16,234 bases of DNA from Crocinitomicaceae bacterium. Lineage in GTDB: Bacteria > Bacteroidota > Bacteroidia > Flavobacteriales_G > Salibacteraceae. The stretch's first letter is position 1. Each line of letters begins with the position of its first letter. The notes under the pieces were generated by a model that searched no databases, had not been told where the DNA came from, and saw only the letters and a list, made by a program, of their open reading frames with translations. The position numbers and the translations under genes are program-made. Shown one piece after another: positions 1 to 7,446 of this stretch. The stretch lies in NCBI GenBank assembly GCA_018623405.1, contig JAAZVO010000034.1, positions 1 to 16,234 on the forward strand, given 5' to 3'.

Positions 1-1949
1 ATGGCATATCCATATTCAAAGCCTAAAACTGCGTATTCAGAAAGTAAGGAGTTGTAGATGTAGAAATTTCCTTGACGTTCAGCAATATTTGATAACGGGA
101 TGTATTCTTCTTCAGAATCTTCTAAGGTAAGTACAGCATGCCTGTGAGAAAATGTTCCTCTTTCAACATCTTGTCCGCTTAACCTAACATCATAACCTTC
201 CTTAAGTAAACTTCCGTAGGCAAGTAACTCTGCCATGGCCCAATCTAGAGCGCTACCGTCTTGAATCATTTCTAGGCGCTCTTTAAAAAGCTTTTGACTT
301 TTTCTAAAGAACTTTTTGCCATTTGGAAGGCTGCTTATTTTTTCGCCAATTTCTTTAAGTTGCTCCTCAGCAACTTTGGTTTTTACAACTTTAAGTGTAT
401 CACCTTTTTCTGGCTTGTTAAAGTCGTGCCAAGTGTATTGTAAAAAAGAGGTAATTACTGCTTTTTCAATTTGTTTAGACTCATCTAAACGGGCCTGAAG
501 CAATGAGTTAAGCTCTTCTTCTAAAGCTTTGCCATGCCCTTTGTCTACAACACCATCTGCAAGTAGCTTTTTTAAGTAAATGTCTCTTGGATTTGGGTGT
601 TTTGCGATGGTTTTGTAAAGTAGCGGTTGTGTAAACCTTGGTTCATCACCCTCGTTATGGCCATATTTTCTGTAACAAAGCAAGTCGATAAAAACATCTC
701 GTTTAAATTGTTGCCTGTATTCCATCGCAACTTTAATGGTATGAACTACCGCTTCAACATCATCTCCGTTTACATGCCATATTGGAGAAAGGGTAACCTT
801 TCCAACATCGGTACAGTAAGTTGAAGACCTAGCATCTAAATAATTGGTTGTAAAACCTATTTGGTTGTTGATTACAATATGTATTGAGCCTCCTGTTTTA
901 TAACCATCTAACTTGGCCATTTGAATTACTTCATAAACAACACCTTGGCCTGCAATTGAGGCGTCTCCATGAATAAGAATTGGGCAAATTTTGGTTTCAT
1001 CTTTTAGGTAAAGGTCAATTTTAGCTCGCACAATACCTTCTACAACCGGGTCAACAGCTTCTAAGTGGGATGGATTTGGAGAAAGCGTAATATGTACCTC
1101 TTTTCCATCATTTGTTTTGGTTGAAGAAGAGTAACCTAAGTGGTACTTTACGTCACCATCAAAAAGGTTGTCTTCGTATTCTTTACCTTCAAACTCAGAG
1201 AAAATATCTGTGTATGTTTTATTAAGAATATTGGCCAACACATTTAACCTTCCTCTATGGGCCATACCAATTACAAACTCTTGAATACCATGTGTTGCTC
1301 CAACTTCTACTACTGCATCAAGGGCAGGTATTAGCGACTCCCCACCTTCTAATGAAAATCTTTTTTGGCCTACAAACTTTTTGTGCATGAAGCTTTCAAA
1401 AACTACAGCCTCATTAAGTTTTCTTAATATTTCTCTCTGTTCTTCTAAAGAAAATTTTGGAGTATTTTGCGTAGGTTCAAGCTTGTTTTTTATCCATTCA
1501 ATTCTTTCGGGATCTCTAATGTACATGTACTCAATCCCAATAGACCTTGTATATGTAGCTTTTAAGTGGGCAATAATATCTTTAAGCTTTGCTTTGCCGA
1601 TACCAACTTCACTTCCGGCGGCAAACTCAACTTCTAAGTCGGCCTCAGTTAGCCCAAAATTCTCCAAATCTAAGGTTGGCCTGTATTGCCTTCTTGTGCG
1701 TACAGGGTTTGTTTCGGTAAACAAATGGCCTCTTGATCGATAGCCATTGATGAGGTTAATCACCTTAAACTCTTTTTGAAAGTTTTCTGGGATATCACCT
1801 TGCTCACCAAATTGCGCCCTAGAAAAGTCGAACCCTTTAAAAAAGTCTTGCCAACTTTGGTCAACCTCAGTAGGGTTATTTAAATATTGTTGATATAAAT
1901 TTTCGATGGCTTCGACATCGCCGTTGTTGATATAAGAAAATTTATCCAT
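1..1949 (-). CDS. sucA: 2-oxoglutarate dehydrogenase E1 component, 3'-truncated by window edge
   Basis: Thiamine-diphosphate-dependent E1 subunit of the 2-oxoglutarate dehydrogenase complex. It decarboxylates 2-oxoglutarate in the TCA cycle and passes the succinyl group to the lipoyl E2. Translating the minus strand from ATG at 1949 gives 649 open codons. The N-terminal E1 segment is present (MDKFSYINNGDVEAIENLYQ), with a short WQDFFKGFDF stretch around residues 35-45. Further on are GMAHRGRLNVL, SPNPSHLEAVDPVVEG, the cofactor segment HGDASIAGQGVVYE (about residues 325-338), NNQIGFTT, and DLLCYRKYGHNEGDEPRFTQP. The frame is still open at base 3, within FEYGYA, a conserved segment about two thirds along E. 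coli SucA (933 aa), so roughly 280 residues lie outside. It follows the small gene at 2017-2400 with a 67-base gap that contains its own candidate -7 box. sucB is not visible. The identification is very secure. Confidence 0.97.
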   Translation of the reverse strand, partial: MDKFSYINNGDVEAIENLYQQYLNNPTEVDQSWQDFFKGFDFSRAQFGEQGDIPENFQKEFKVINLINGYRSRGHLFTETNPVRTRRQYRPTLDLENFGLTEADLEVEFAAGSEVGIGKAKLKDIIAHLKATYTRSIGIEYMYIRDPERIEWIKNKLEPTQNTPKFSLEEQREILRKLNEAVVFESFMHKKFVGQKRFSLEGGESLIPALDAVVEVGATHGIQEFVIGMAHRGRLNVLANILNKTYTDIFSEFEGKEYEDNLFDGDVKYHLGYSSSTKTNDGKEVHITLSPNPSHLEAVDPVVEGIVRAKIDLYLKDETKICPILIHGDASIAGQGVVYEVIQMAKLDGYKTGGSIHIVINNQIGFTTNYLDARSSTYCTDVGKVTLSPIWHVNGDDVEAVVHTIKVAMEYRQQFKRDVFIDLLCYRKYGHNEGDEPRFTQPLLYKTIAKHPNPRDIYLKKLLADGVVDKGHGKALEEELNSLLQARLDESKQIEKAVITSFLQYTWHDFNKPEKGDTLKVVKTKVAEEQLKEIGEKISSLPNGKKFFRKSQKLFKERLEMIQDGSALDWAMAELLAYGSLLKEGYDVRLSGQDVERGTFSHRHAVLTLEDSEEEYIPLSNIAERQGNFYIYNSLLSEYAVLGFEYGYA

Positions 1950-1974
1950 ATAAGCGGGTTCGTAGATAGATTGG

Positions 1975-1982
1975 CAAATTTA
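1975..1982 (-). promoter_or_regulatory. Candidate -7 promoter box (TAAATTTG) for sucA
   Basis: The minus strand reads TAAATTTG, an exact match to the Bacteroidota primary-sigma -7 consensus TAnnTTTG. It lies 25 bases before the sucA ATG. No TTTG is found at the expected 19-base spacing upstream, so the call rests on the -7 element and its position. It would let sucA be transcribed independently of the small gene in front of it. Confidence 0.35.
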
Positions 1983-2016
1983 GCATTTAACAGCACACCA
2001 TTTAATTGGTTTTAAC

Positions 2017-2400
2017 CTATTTTATATTTAGTAGTGCTTTATGGGCTGGGTTGTTAGAATACTGAAGTCTAAAAAGTACTTTTTGCATTTCTCTAAATAG
2101 AATTTGCTCAGCAATTACAAGGTTTGCATCTCTTTGGTCTTCAGTAATAGCTTTTTTGATTTTATTTTCTGAAAGATCTATTCTGTAAAGCAACTGAAAA
2201 AATTTGGCAGGATTAAGGTCAATTAACCCTTTTATCTGATCAGCCATTTGGCTAAGAATATCAGGAAATGTGTCTTCAGGCTTATCAGTGATTTCAATTT
2301 CAAGGCTTGCCTCACCAAAATCTTTTTCAATTTGTTTGGCTACCAATCGTAAAATTTCGATCTTGTGTAGGTAATCTTTTGGTTGAGGAATATGTTCCAA
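2017..2400 (-). CDS. Small conserved-type cytoplasmic protein upstream of sucA (TTG start)
   Basis: A 127-residue protein of no recognised family, predicted to be almost wholly helical, acidic and cytoplasmic. It has no signal peptide and no membrane segment. A charged N-terminal half with KIEILRLVAKQIEKDFG is followed by LLYRIDLSENKIKKAI and a C-terminal helix rich in E, Q and R. The start is TTG at 2400: an in-frame TGA lies 12 bases upstream, and the first internal ATG comes only at about residue 52, which would remove nearly half the protein. A candidate -7 box 27 bases upstream fits the TTG start. It is the gene directly before sucA and may share its transcript, but nothing in the sequence shows a functional link. 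I recall similar short uncharacterised proteins in Bacteroidota genomes but cannot name a family. Confidence 0.8.
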   Translation of the reverse strand: MEHIPQPKDYLHKIEILRLVAKQIEKDFGEASLEIEITDKPEDTFPDILSQMADQIKGLIDLNPAKFFQLLYRIDLSENKIKKAITEDQRDANLVIAEQILFREMQKVLFRLQYSNNPAHKALLNIK

Positions 2401-2427
2401 CTTTTTAACTCAATTTATGTTAATCCA

Positions 2428-2435
2428 CAAAGCTA
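2428..2435 (-). promoter_or_regulatory. Candidate -7 promoter box (TAGCTTTG) for the 127-residue gene
   Basis: The minus strand reads TAGCTTTG, an exact TAnnTTTG match, 27 bases before the TTG start. The same octamer precedes pepT at almost the same distance. It lies in the 42-base space between two divergent genes. No TTTG is seen at the canonical upstream spacing. Confidence 0.35.
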
Positions 2436-2442
2436 AAACAAC

Positions 2443-3333
2443 ATGGCCAAGTTTTTAATAACTGGTGGTACCGGTTTAGTAGGAAAAAGACTTATTGATA
2501 AAATTGTTGCTAATGGAGATGAAGCGGTTTATGTTTCAAGAACATGTAAACAACAAAAGGGTTGCTTTGAGTGGAATGTAAAAGCTCAAACAATGGATAT
2601 AAACGCTTTTAGTGGCGTTGATTATTTGGTGCATTTAGCGGGTGCAGGCATTGCCGATAAAAGGTGGGACGCGAAAAGAAAGCAAGAAATAATTGATAGC
2701 AGAGTAAACTCTACAAAACTTCTTATTGATACAATTAAGAAAAACAATATTGAATTAAAAGGTGCAGTAGCTGCTTCTGCAATTGGTTTTTATGGTACAG
2801 AAACAACACCAAAAGTTTACAAAGAAGAAGATGGCCCCGAAAAAGGATACTTGGCTCATGTAGTTAAGCTATGGGAGGAGGCTACTTCAAAGTTTCGAGA
2901 ATTAGGGGTTGCCACAACACAGTTAAGAATTGGAGTTGTATTAGCTAAAGAGGGAGGGGCGCTAAAAGAAATGACCAACCCGCCTGTTTTGGCTGCCTTG
3001 GGTCACGGAAAACAAAACATACCTTGGGTGCATATTGATGATTTGTGCGATATGATTTTGTGGAGTTTAGACAACAAGAAAAATACAGTTTACAATGCTG
3101 TAGGGCCTGAATACGTAAACAACAAACAGTTTATGAAAACAATTAGTATGTTTTCTCCAAAACCATTGATGCCCATAAATGCTCCGGCCTTTGTGTTAAA
3201 ACTGATGTTAGGTGAAATGGCTAGTTTGGTGCTAGAGGGTAGTAAAATCTCTTCAGAAAAAATTCAAAAAGAGGGGTTTCGGTTTTCTTATGAAACAGCC
3301 CAAGCAGCTCTAAAAGAATGCTTGCAATCATAG
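2443..3333 (+). CDS. TIGR01777-family NAD(P)-binding epimerase-like protein
   Basis: A 296-residue protein of the extended short-chain dehydrogenase type. The Rossmann dinucleotide motif GGTGLVG is at residues 8-14, followed by VDYLVHLAGAGIADKRW, typical of the TIGR01777 group (E. coli YfcH type). The central segment SAIGFYGTE carries the tyrosine of the family, and WVHIDDLCDMILW is the usual late segment. The C-terminal 50 residues (from about APAFVLKLMLGE to the end) match the DUF1731 domain. Length fits the family (about 300). The protein is cytoplasmic and its substrate is unknown. It is transcribed away from the small gene and sucA, and converges on pepT with only two bases between the stop codons. 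Some annotations call such proteins a SulA-type cell-division inhibitor, which the sequence does not support. Confidence 0.92.
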   Translation: MAKFLITGGTGLVGKRLIDKIVANGDEAVYVSRTCKQQKGCFEWNVKAQTMDINAFSGVDYLVHLAGAGIADKRWDAKRKQEIIDSRVNSTKLLIDTIKKNNIELKGAVAASAIGFYGTETTPKVYKEEDGPEKGYLAHVVKLWEEATSKFRELGVATTQLRIGVVLAKEGGALKEMTNPPVLAALGHGKQNIPWVHIDDLCDMILWSLDNKKNTVYNAVGPEYVNNKQFMKTISMFSPKPLMPINAPAFVLKLMLGEMASLVLEGSKISSEKIQKEGFRFSYETAQAALKECLQS

Positions 3334-3335
3334 CG

Positions 3336-4574
3336 TTACTTTTTGTGTTTAGTCCAAATCTCTGCTAAAGCAATCATGGTTTTTACTGCTTTTTCCATGT
3401 CTTGAACACTTACATATTCATGTTTAGAGTGAATAGCCATCTCTCCTGTAAATAAGTTAGGGCAAGGCATTCCCATAAAAGATAAACGAGAGCCATCTGT
3501 TCCACCTCTTATAATCACCGGTTTAGGTTCAATGCCAACCTGCTTCATTGCTTCAATGGCATACTCTGTTACAAAAGGAACCTCCTTGATGATTTCTTTC
3601 ATATTGCGGTACTGCTCAGTAACCTCAAACTTATAGCTACACCCATTATAGGGGCTAACCACCTCCTTAACAATTTGCTCTAACTGTTCTTCATATTGCT
3701 TTAGTTTAGAGGTATCGTGGTCACGAATGATGAAGGTAAGGTCAGCTTTTTCGGCAATTCCATTCATTGAAATGGGATGAACAAAGCCTTCTCTGCCTTC
3801 TGTAGTTTCAGGAGACCAACGGTCTTTTGGAAGGTTTGCCAAAACCTCACCGGCCAACTTCATGGCATTTACCAATTTATTTTTGGCATACCCCGGGTGA
3901 GCACTCACACCGTGTATGGTAATTTTTACAGCATCTGCCGAAAAACTCTCATCTTCAATTGAACCCTCAGGACCACCATCTAAGGTATATCCATAATCGG
4001 CATTAAGTTTTTCCATGTCGAGTTTATCAACTCCTTTTCCAATTTCTTCATCAGGAGTAAATAATATGCGGATTGGCCCATGCTTTAAGTTGAGGTTTGC
4101 TTTAAGCTGTTCTGCAAAATCCATGATACAGGCAATTCCTGCTTTATCATCTGCTCCAAGCAAGGTTGTTCCACTTGCTGTAATAAGATCATCACCGATT
4201 TTTTCTTTTAGGTAGGGGTGCTGCTGTGTTGTAATAACTTGAGAGTTGTCATCCGGCAGTATAATGGGCGACCCGTCGTAATTTTTATGGAGTATAGGCT
4301 TCACATTTTTTCCGGTAACATCTGGGGTTGTATCCATGTGACTGCAAAAGCAAATTGTGGGAACTTCTTGATCAACATTGCCGGGAATAGTTCCAAAAAC
4401 ATAACCCCATTCATCCATGTATGCATCTGAAACACCAAGAACCTGAAGTTCTTCAACTAGTATTTTTCCCAAATCTTTTTGTTTCATTGATGATGGGAAT
4501 GTGTCAGAGTTTGGATCAGCTTCAGTATCAATTTTTACGTAGCGCATAAGGCGCTCTGCAACAGAATGAGTCAT
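3336..4574 (-). CDS. pepT: Peptidase T (tripeptide aminopeptidase)
   Basis: A cytoplasmic di-zinc aminopeptidase of family M20B that removes the N-terminal residue from tripeptides. At 412 residues it has the normal PepT length (E. coli about 408). Visible metal and catalytic motifs, in order: SHMDTTPD (His79, Asp81), GADDKAG (Asp142/143), TPDEEIGKG (Glu176/177), YTLDGGPEG, the dimerisation-domain segment VSAHPGYAKNKLVNA, RGGTDGSRLSFMG, and HSKHEYV near the C-terminus (His382). No key residue appears to be missing and there is no signal peptide. It is the last gene of the minus-strand block, 60 bases after the cupin gene. A TAGCTTTG box in that gap suggests it can be transcribed alone. There is no room for a conventional terminator before the convergent gene that ends at 3333. 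Confidence 0.96.
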   Translation of the reverse strand: MTHSVAERLMRYVKIDTEADPNSDTFPSSMKQKDLGKILVEELQVLGVSDAYMDEWGYVFGTIPGNVDQEVPTICFCSHMDTTPDVTGKNVKPILHKNYDGSPIILPDDNSQVITTQQHPYLKEKIGDDLITASGTTLLGADDKAGIACIMDFAEQLKANLNLKHGPIRILFTPDEEIGKGVDKLDMEKLNADYGYTLDGGPEGSIEDESFSADAVKITIHGVSAHPGYAKNKLVNAMKLAGEVLANLPKDRWSPETTEGREGFVHPISMNGIAEKADLTFIIRDHDTSKLKQYEEQLEQIVKEVVSPYNGCSYKFEVTEQYRNMKEIIKEVPFVTEYAIEAMKQVGIEPKPVIIRGGTDGSRLSFMGMPCPNLFTGEMAIHSKHEYVSVQDMEKAVKTMIALAEIWTKHKK

Positions 4575-4600
4575 GTTTTAGGTTCTTTGAAAATTAATCT

Positions 4601-4608
4601 CAAAGCTA
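4601..4608 (-). promoter_or_regulatory. Candidate -7 promoter box (TAGCTTTG) for pepT
   Basis: The minus strand reads TAGCTTTG, an exact TAnnTTTG match, 26 bases before the pepT ATG and inside the 60-base gap after the cupin gene. The identical octamer precedes the gene at 2017-2400. No upstream TTTG is seen at 19-base spacing. Confidence 0.35.
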
Positions 4609-4634
4609 ATAATTCTGCTTGGTGAAACCTTAAA

Positions 4635-5138
4635 TTATTGTCTTGTAAGTCTTTCTATTAAAGTTTGATGTTGCGGAAATGTAGAAATTAACTCGCCTCT
4701 ACTTGCCAAGTTGAAATCAGCAAAATCGAAACCGGGGGAAACGGTGCAACCAACCAAAGCAAATCCATTTTTAGCCTCTACTTCGGCAGCGAACCAACAA
4801 TTGCCCGGTACGGTGTATTGAAGCTGCTGATTACTAAAAATATCGCTGCCAATAATTATTTTTTGGTAATCGCCCTTAGGGTTAATTTGATGCAATGTAA
4901 TTGGGCTTCCTAAATAAAAGTGCCACATTTCATCTTGGTTTACTTTATGAAAAGCTGAAAAAGCATCACTAGAGATTAAAAAATAGATACCTGTGGCATA
5001 ATTTCTTTTTCCATTAAACATTTGAGGTAAGTCCTCTTTTGGAATTTCTCCTTGGCTGCGATATGTTTCTTTGAAAAACCCACCCTCAGGGTGAGGTTGA
5101 AGGTTTAGCGCCTCGATTATGGATTGTTGACTAATCAT
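4635..5138 (-). CDS. Cupin of the DUF985 family
   Basis: A 167-residue single-domain cupin of unknown reaction. Family hallmarks are LQPHPEGGFFKETYRS near the N-terminus, RNYATGIYFLIS, FHKVNQDEMWHFYLG (cupin strand residues including His and Glu) and the C-terminal GCTVSPGFDFADFNLASRGEL. An ATG at 5162 in the same frame would add eight residues (MSLSLLKK) that overlap the upstream gene by 32 bases. I prefer the ATG at 5138: it overlaps the upstream TAG by only eight bases, as expected for translational coupling, and gives the usual family length. It probably acts in the cytoplasm, since no signal peptide is visible. DUF985 members bind metal or small ligands in known structures, but no substrate can be read from the sequence or from its neighbours, an OmpA-type protein and pepT. 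Confidence 0.92.
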   Translation of the reverse strand: MISQQSIIEALNLQPHPEGGFFKETYRSQGEIPKEDLPQMFNGKRNYATGIYFLISSDAFSAFHKVNQDEMWHFYLGSPITLHQINPKGDYQKIIIGSDIFSNQQLQYTVPGNCWFAAEVEAKNGFALVGCTVSPGFDFADFNLASRGELISTFPQHQTLIERLTRQ

Positions 5139-6366
5139 TTTTTTTAATAAACTCAAACTCAACCCGCCTATTTTGTTGACGAGCTACTTCTGACGTTCCT
5201 GGTAAAATAGGTTGAGATTCTCCGTAACCATAAGCCCTCATGCGTATAGGCTCAATCCCTTTTTGGGCAAAATAGGCCATTACTGAGGCTGCTCTTTTTT
5301 CAGATAGTTTTTGATTGTATTCGTTTTCTCCTTGATCATCAGTGTGACCTGATATTTTCAATTTCCAATCTGGTTTTGATTGCAAAATTTCAAATACTTT
5401 TTCAAGATCAGCGATTGAGTTTTCTCTAATTTTAGATTCATCTATATCAAACTCAATATGGATAATTAACATTAAGTTTCCATTTGTCAATGTTTTCACA
5501 TCAGCAGAGTTAAACCCTTTGAATAACTCGTTTTGTAAAGCCTTGGCCTTTTGCATTTCTACACTTTCATAAGAGCGAAACGAACCTGTTTTTATAAAAA
5601 CTCCTGAATCATAAACTTCGTCTCCTGCATCGCCAATTGCTATCTTCATATGATACCAAACACCGGGTTCAATTTTTGCCGCAGCAGTAAGCACTGTTGT
5701 AAAACCATCAAATTGATAGGTTAAGGCCATTTCTCCCTCATCTTCGTTTCCTTCCCACTCTAGCGTTGGTCGGCTGTCAAATCGAGGATTTGGAATGTAG
5801 TATTCTGTATTTCGCCTATCGTTTATGTTATCAACTGTAATTGGCCCTTTGTTATTTGGAAGGTAGGCAAGGTTGCTGTACTTACGATCTTCTTGCTTGC
5901 TAAGTAAAAACGCAAAAACATCATTTACCCCTTGGTTTACATATTCGGGGTATTCTTCACTGCCAAAAAAATATTCAAAAGAGAGACTGTCTGTGGTGGC
6001 CTTAAAATCGAATTCTAAAACAACTGCATCTAAGGTTGGGTTGTTAGCAATTATCGTGAGGTTTCTATCTCCGGGCGACATGGTAACCCCGCTAGATTGT
6101 GGAGAGTCGTTTGGCCCCTTTATTCCCTCTGCATATCCTGTACTAAATACAACGCCTTTTTCAAACAAAGCCCTGTTTGATGGATTGTAAAATGCCGCAA
6201 CAGCGTATGAATGCCCGGTAAACCGTATGTTTTCTACTTCAATAGAGTTGCTGTTTCCTAAAAGGTATTTATACACCACTTCTTGTGGAGATTTTGGTCT
6301 TATGATAGTTAATTGGGAATAACCAAAAAATGGAATAAATAAAAAGACAAAAAGAAGAATTCTCAA
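5131..6366 (-). CDS. Secreted choice-of-anchor L / OmpA-family outer-membrane protein
   Basis: A 411-residue envelope protein in two parts after a signal peptide (residues 1-17, cleavage likely YS/Q). Residues about 30-265 match the choice-of-anchor L domain of Bacteroidota: FGSEEYPEYVNQGVNDVFAF at 134-153 and IAIGDAGDEVYDSGVF at 242-257 are its hallmarks. Residues about 297-407 are an OmpA C-terminal peptidoglycan-binding domain, with HIEFDIDESKI, SGHTDDQGENEYNQKLSEKRA (339-359), AYGYGESQPI and NRRVEFEF. Asp343 and Arg358 sit where OmpA domains contact diaminopimelate. The protein is therefore probably periplasmic or outer-membrane-associated, tied to the cell wall at its C-terminus, with a surface or adhesin-like module in front. 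The role of the L domain is not known. The gene has its own candidate -7 box and overlaps the following cupin start by eight bases. Confidence 0.93.
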   Translation of the reverse strand: MRILLFVFLFIPFFGYSQLTIIRPKSPQEVVYKYLLGNSNSIEVENIRFTGHSYAVAAFYNPSNRALFEKGVVFSTGYAEGIKGPNDSPQSSGVTMSPGDRNLTIIANNPTLDAVVLEFDFKATTDSLSFEYFFGSEEYPEYVNQGVNDVFAFLLSKQEDRKYSNLAYLPNNKGPITVDNINDRRNTEYYIPNPRFDSRPTLEWEGNEDEGEMALTYQFDGFTTVLTAAAKIEPGVWYHMKIAIGDAGDEVYDSGVFIKTGSFRSYESVEMQKAKALQNELFKGFNSADVKTLTNGNLMLIIHIEFDIDESKIRENSIADLEKVFEILQSKPDWKLKISGHTDDQGENEYNQKLSEKRAASVMAYFAQKGIEPIRMRAYGYGESQPILPGTSEVARQQNRRVEFEFIKKND

Positions 6367-6385
6367 ACTAAAAATTGTGTTGCTT

Positions 6386-6393
6386 CAAATTTA
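6386..6393 (-). promoter_or_regulatory. Candidate -7 promoter box (TAAATTTG) for the OmpA-family gene
   Basis: The minus strand reads TAAATTTG, an exact TAnnTTTG match, 19 bases before the ATG at 6366, in the 57-base gap after the isoprenyl synthase gene. The same octamer precedes sucA. No clear -33 TTTG is present at 19-base spacing. Confidence 0.35.
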
Positions 6394-6423
6394 GGAAGAG
6401 AAATAGGAATATTTTGAGAAAAT

Positions 6424-7416
6424 TTAAATATCTCTAACCCTAAGCGAATTTAAAATGGAGTATAAGGTAGCTTTTCTTGCTTCATCAACATCAACCAATG
6501 CAAGGGCATTTTCAGCTTTTTTATAATAACTGTTCATTGCGTTTAAAGCATGTTCTTTAACGCCTATTGCATTAAAAACAGATAAGGTTTTTTCAACTTT
6601 TTCTTCCGGATTAATGCTTTGGTTTAACAATTCATGAAGCGCATTTAATTGTTCGGTGTTGGCAAGCTGCAAAGCGGTTAACAATAAATAGGTTTTTTTA
6701 TTGGCCATAATATCGCCACCAACTTGTTTTCCAAATCTTTTCGGGTCTCCATAGGCATCAAGAATATCGTCTTGTAATTGAAATGCAATGCCTAAGTTCA
6801 TTCCAAAATCACCAATTAAAGCTATTTCTGCAGCTGATGCGTCGGCACGCGTTGCACCAATTTTTAAACTACCATCTAGCAAAGCAGCGGTTTTGAGAGA
6901 AATCATTTTTAGGTAGTCTTCAATTGATACCTCGTTAGAAGTTTCAAAATCAACATCTAATTGCTGACCCTCACAAACATCTATAGCTGTTTGATTAAAA
7001 ACTTTTAAGATTTCAGCCAATTGATTTGTAGGGCACTTGATAAGCTCATCGTAAGCTTTTATCATTATTAAGTCACCAGATAAAATACCTGTATTTAAAT
7101 TCCACTTGGTGTGAATGGTTGCTTTTCCCCTTCTGTAAGGAGCATCATCCATAATATCATCATGGGCAAGGGTAAAGTTATGGAACAACTCAACCGCTAG
7201 GGCTTGCGGAAGAGCAGCCTCGAAATTGTCTTTAAAAAGGGCGTAAGCCGCCAACACAAGTGCAGGGCGCATTCTTTTGCCCCCTAAATTCATAAGGTAG
7301 GAGGCAGGCTCGTATAACCCTATTGGGGTTTGCTTATGTAGGTCTAGCCTATTTAAGCCTGCTGTAATAGCAATTGAAAATTGTTCTAATTGCGAGGGCA
7401 CTGTTGTTGAGGTCAT
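6424..7416 (-). CDS. Trans-isoprenyl diphosphate synthase (polyprenyl synthetase family)
   Basis: A 330-residue all-helical cytoplasmic enzyme that condenses isopentenyl diphosphate with allylic diphosphates. Signature residues are all present: GGKRMRP at 45-51, the first aspartate-rich motif DDIMD at 86-90, RRGK at 95-98, GDL at 114-116, Lys175-Thr176, and the second aspartate-rich motif FQLQDDILD at 212-220. The first motif is DDxxD without the two-residue insert seen in bacterial type II farnesyl synthases. Phe81, five residues before it, is a bulky residue at the position known to limit chain length, so a short product (C15-C20) is more likely than a long quinone side chain. This is inference, and the exact product cannot be read. 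It follows rfbA by 30 bases in the same direction and is probably co-transcribed with the exporter and rfbA. Confidence 0.93.
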   Translation of the reverse strand: MTSTTVPSQLEQFSIAITAGLNRLDLHKQTPIGLYEPASYLMNLGGKRMRPALVLAAYALFKDNFEAALPQALAVELFHNFTLAHDDIMDDAPYRRGKATIHTKWNLNTGILSGDLIMIKAYDELIKCPTNQLAEILKVFNQTAIDVCEGQQLDVDFETSNEVSIEDYLKMISLKTAALLDGSLKIGATRADASAAEIALIGDFGMNLGIAFQLQDDILDAYGDPKRFGKQVGGDIMANKKTYLLLTALQLANTEQLNALHELLNQSINPEEKVEKTLSVFNAIGVKEHALNAMNSYYKKAENALALVDVDEARKATLYSILNSLRVRDI

Positions 7417-7446
7417 GCACCTTAAACTGCAATTACAGTAAAAGGT

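Noticed and set aside
1381..1743. 120-codon open frame on the plus strand
   Set aside because: It lies wholly antisense to conserved sucA coding sequence, and its serine- and leucine-rich translation matches no family. It is a shadow of the real frame.
2443..3333. Annotation as cell-division inhibitor SulA
   Set aside because: The Rossmann motif and DUF1731 tail define a TIGR01777 oxidoreductase-like protein. There is no resemblance to the LexA-regulated SulA.
5139..5162. ATG at 5162 as start of the cupin
   Set aside because: It makes a 32-base overlap and adds residues outside the usual family N-terminus. The ATG at 5138 couples directly to the upstream stop.
5873..6190. 105-codon open frame on the plus strand
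   Set aside because: It is antisense to the choice-of-anchor L domain, whose hallmark residues are clear on the minus strand. No start context or family resemblance.
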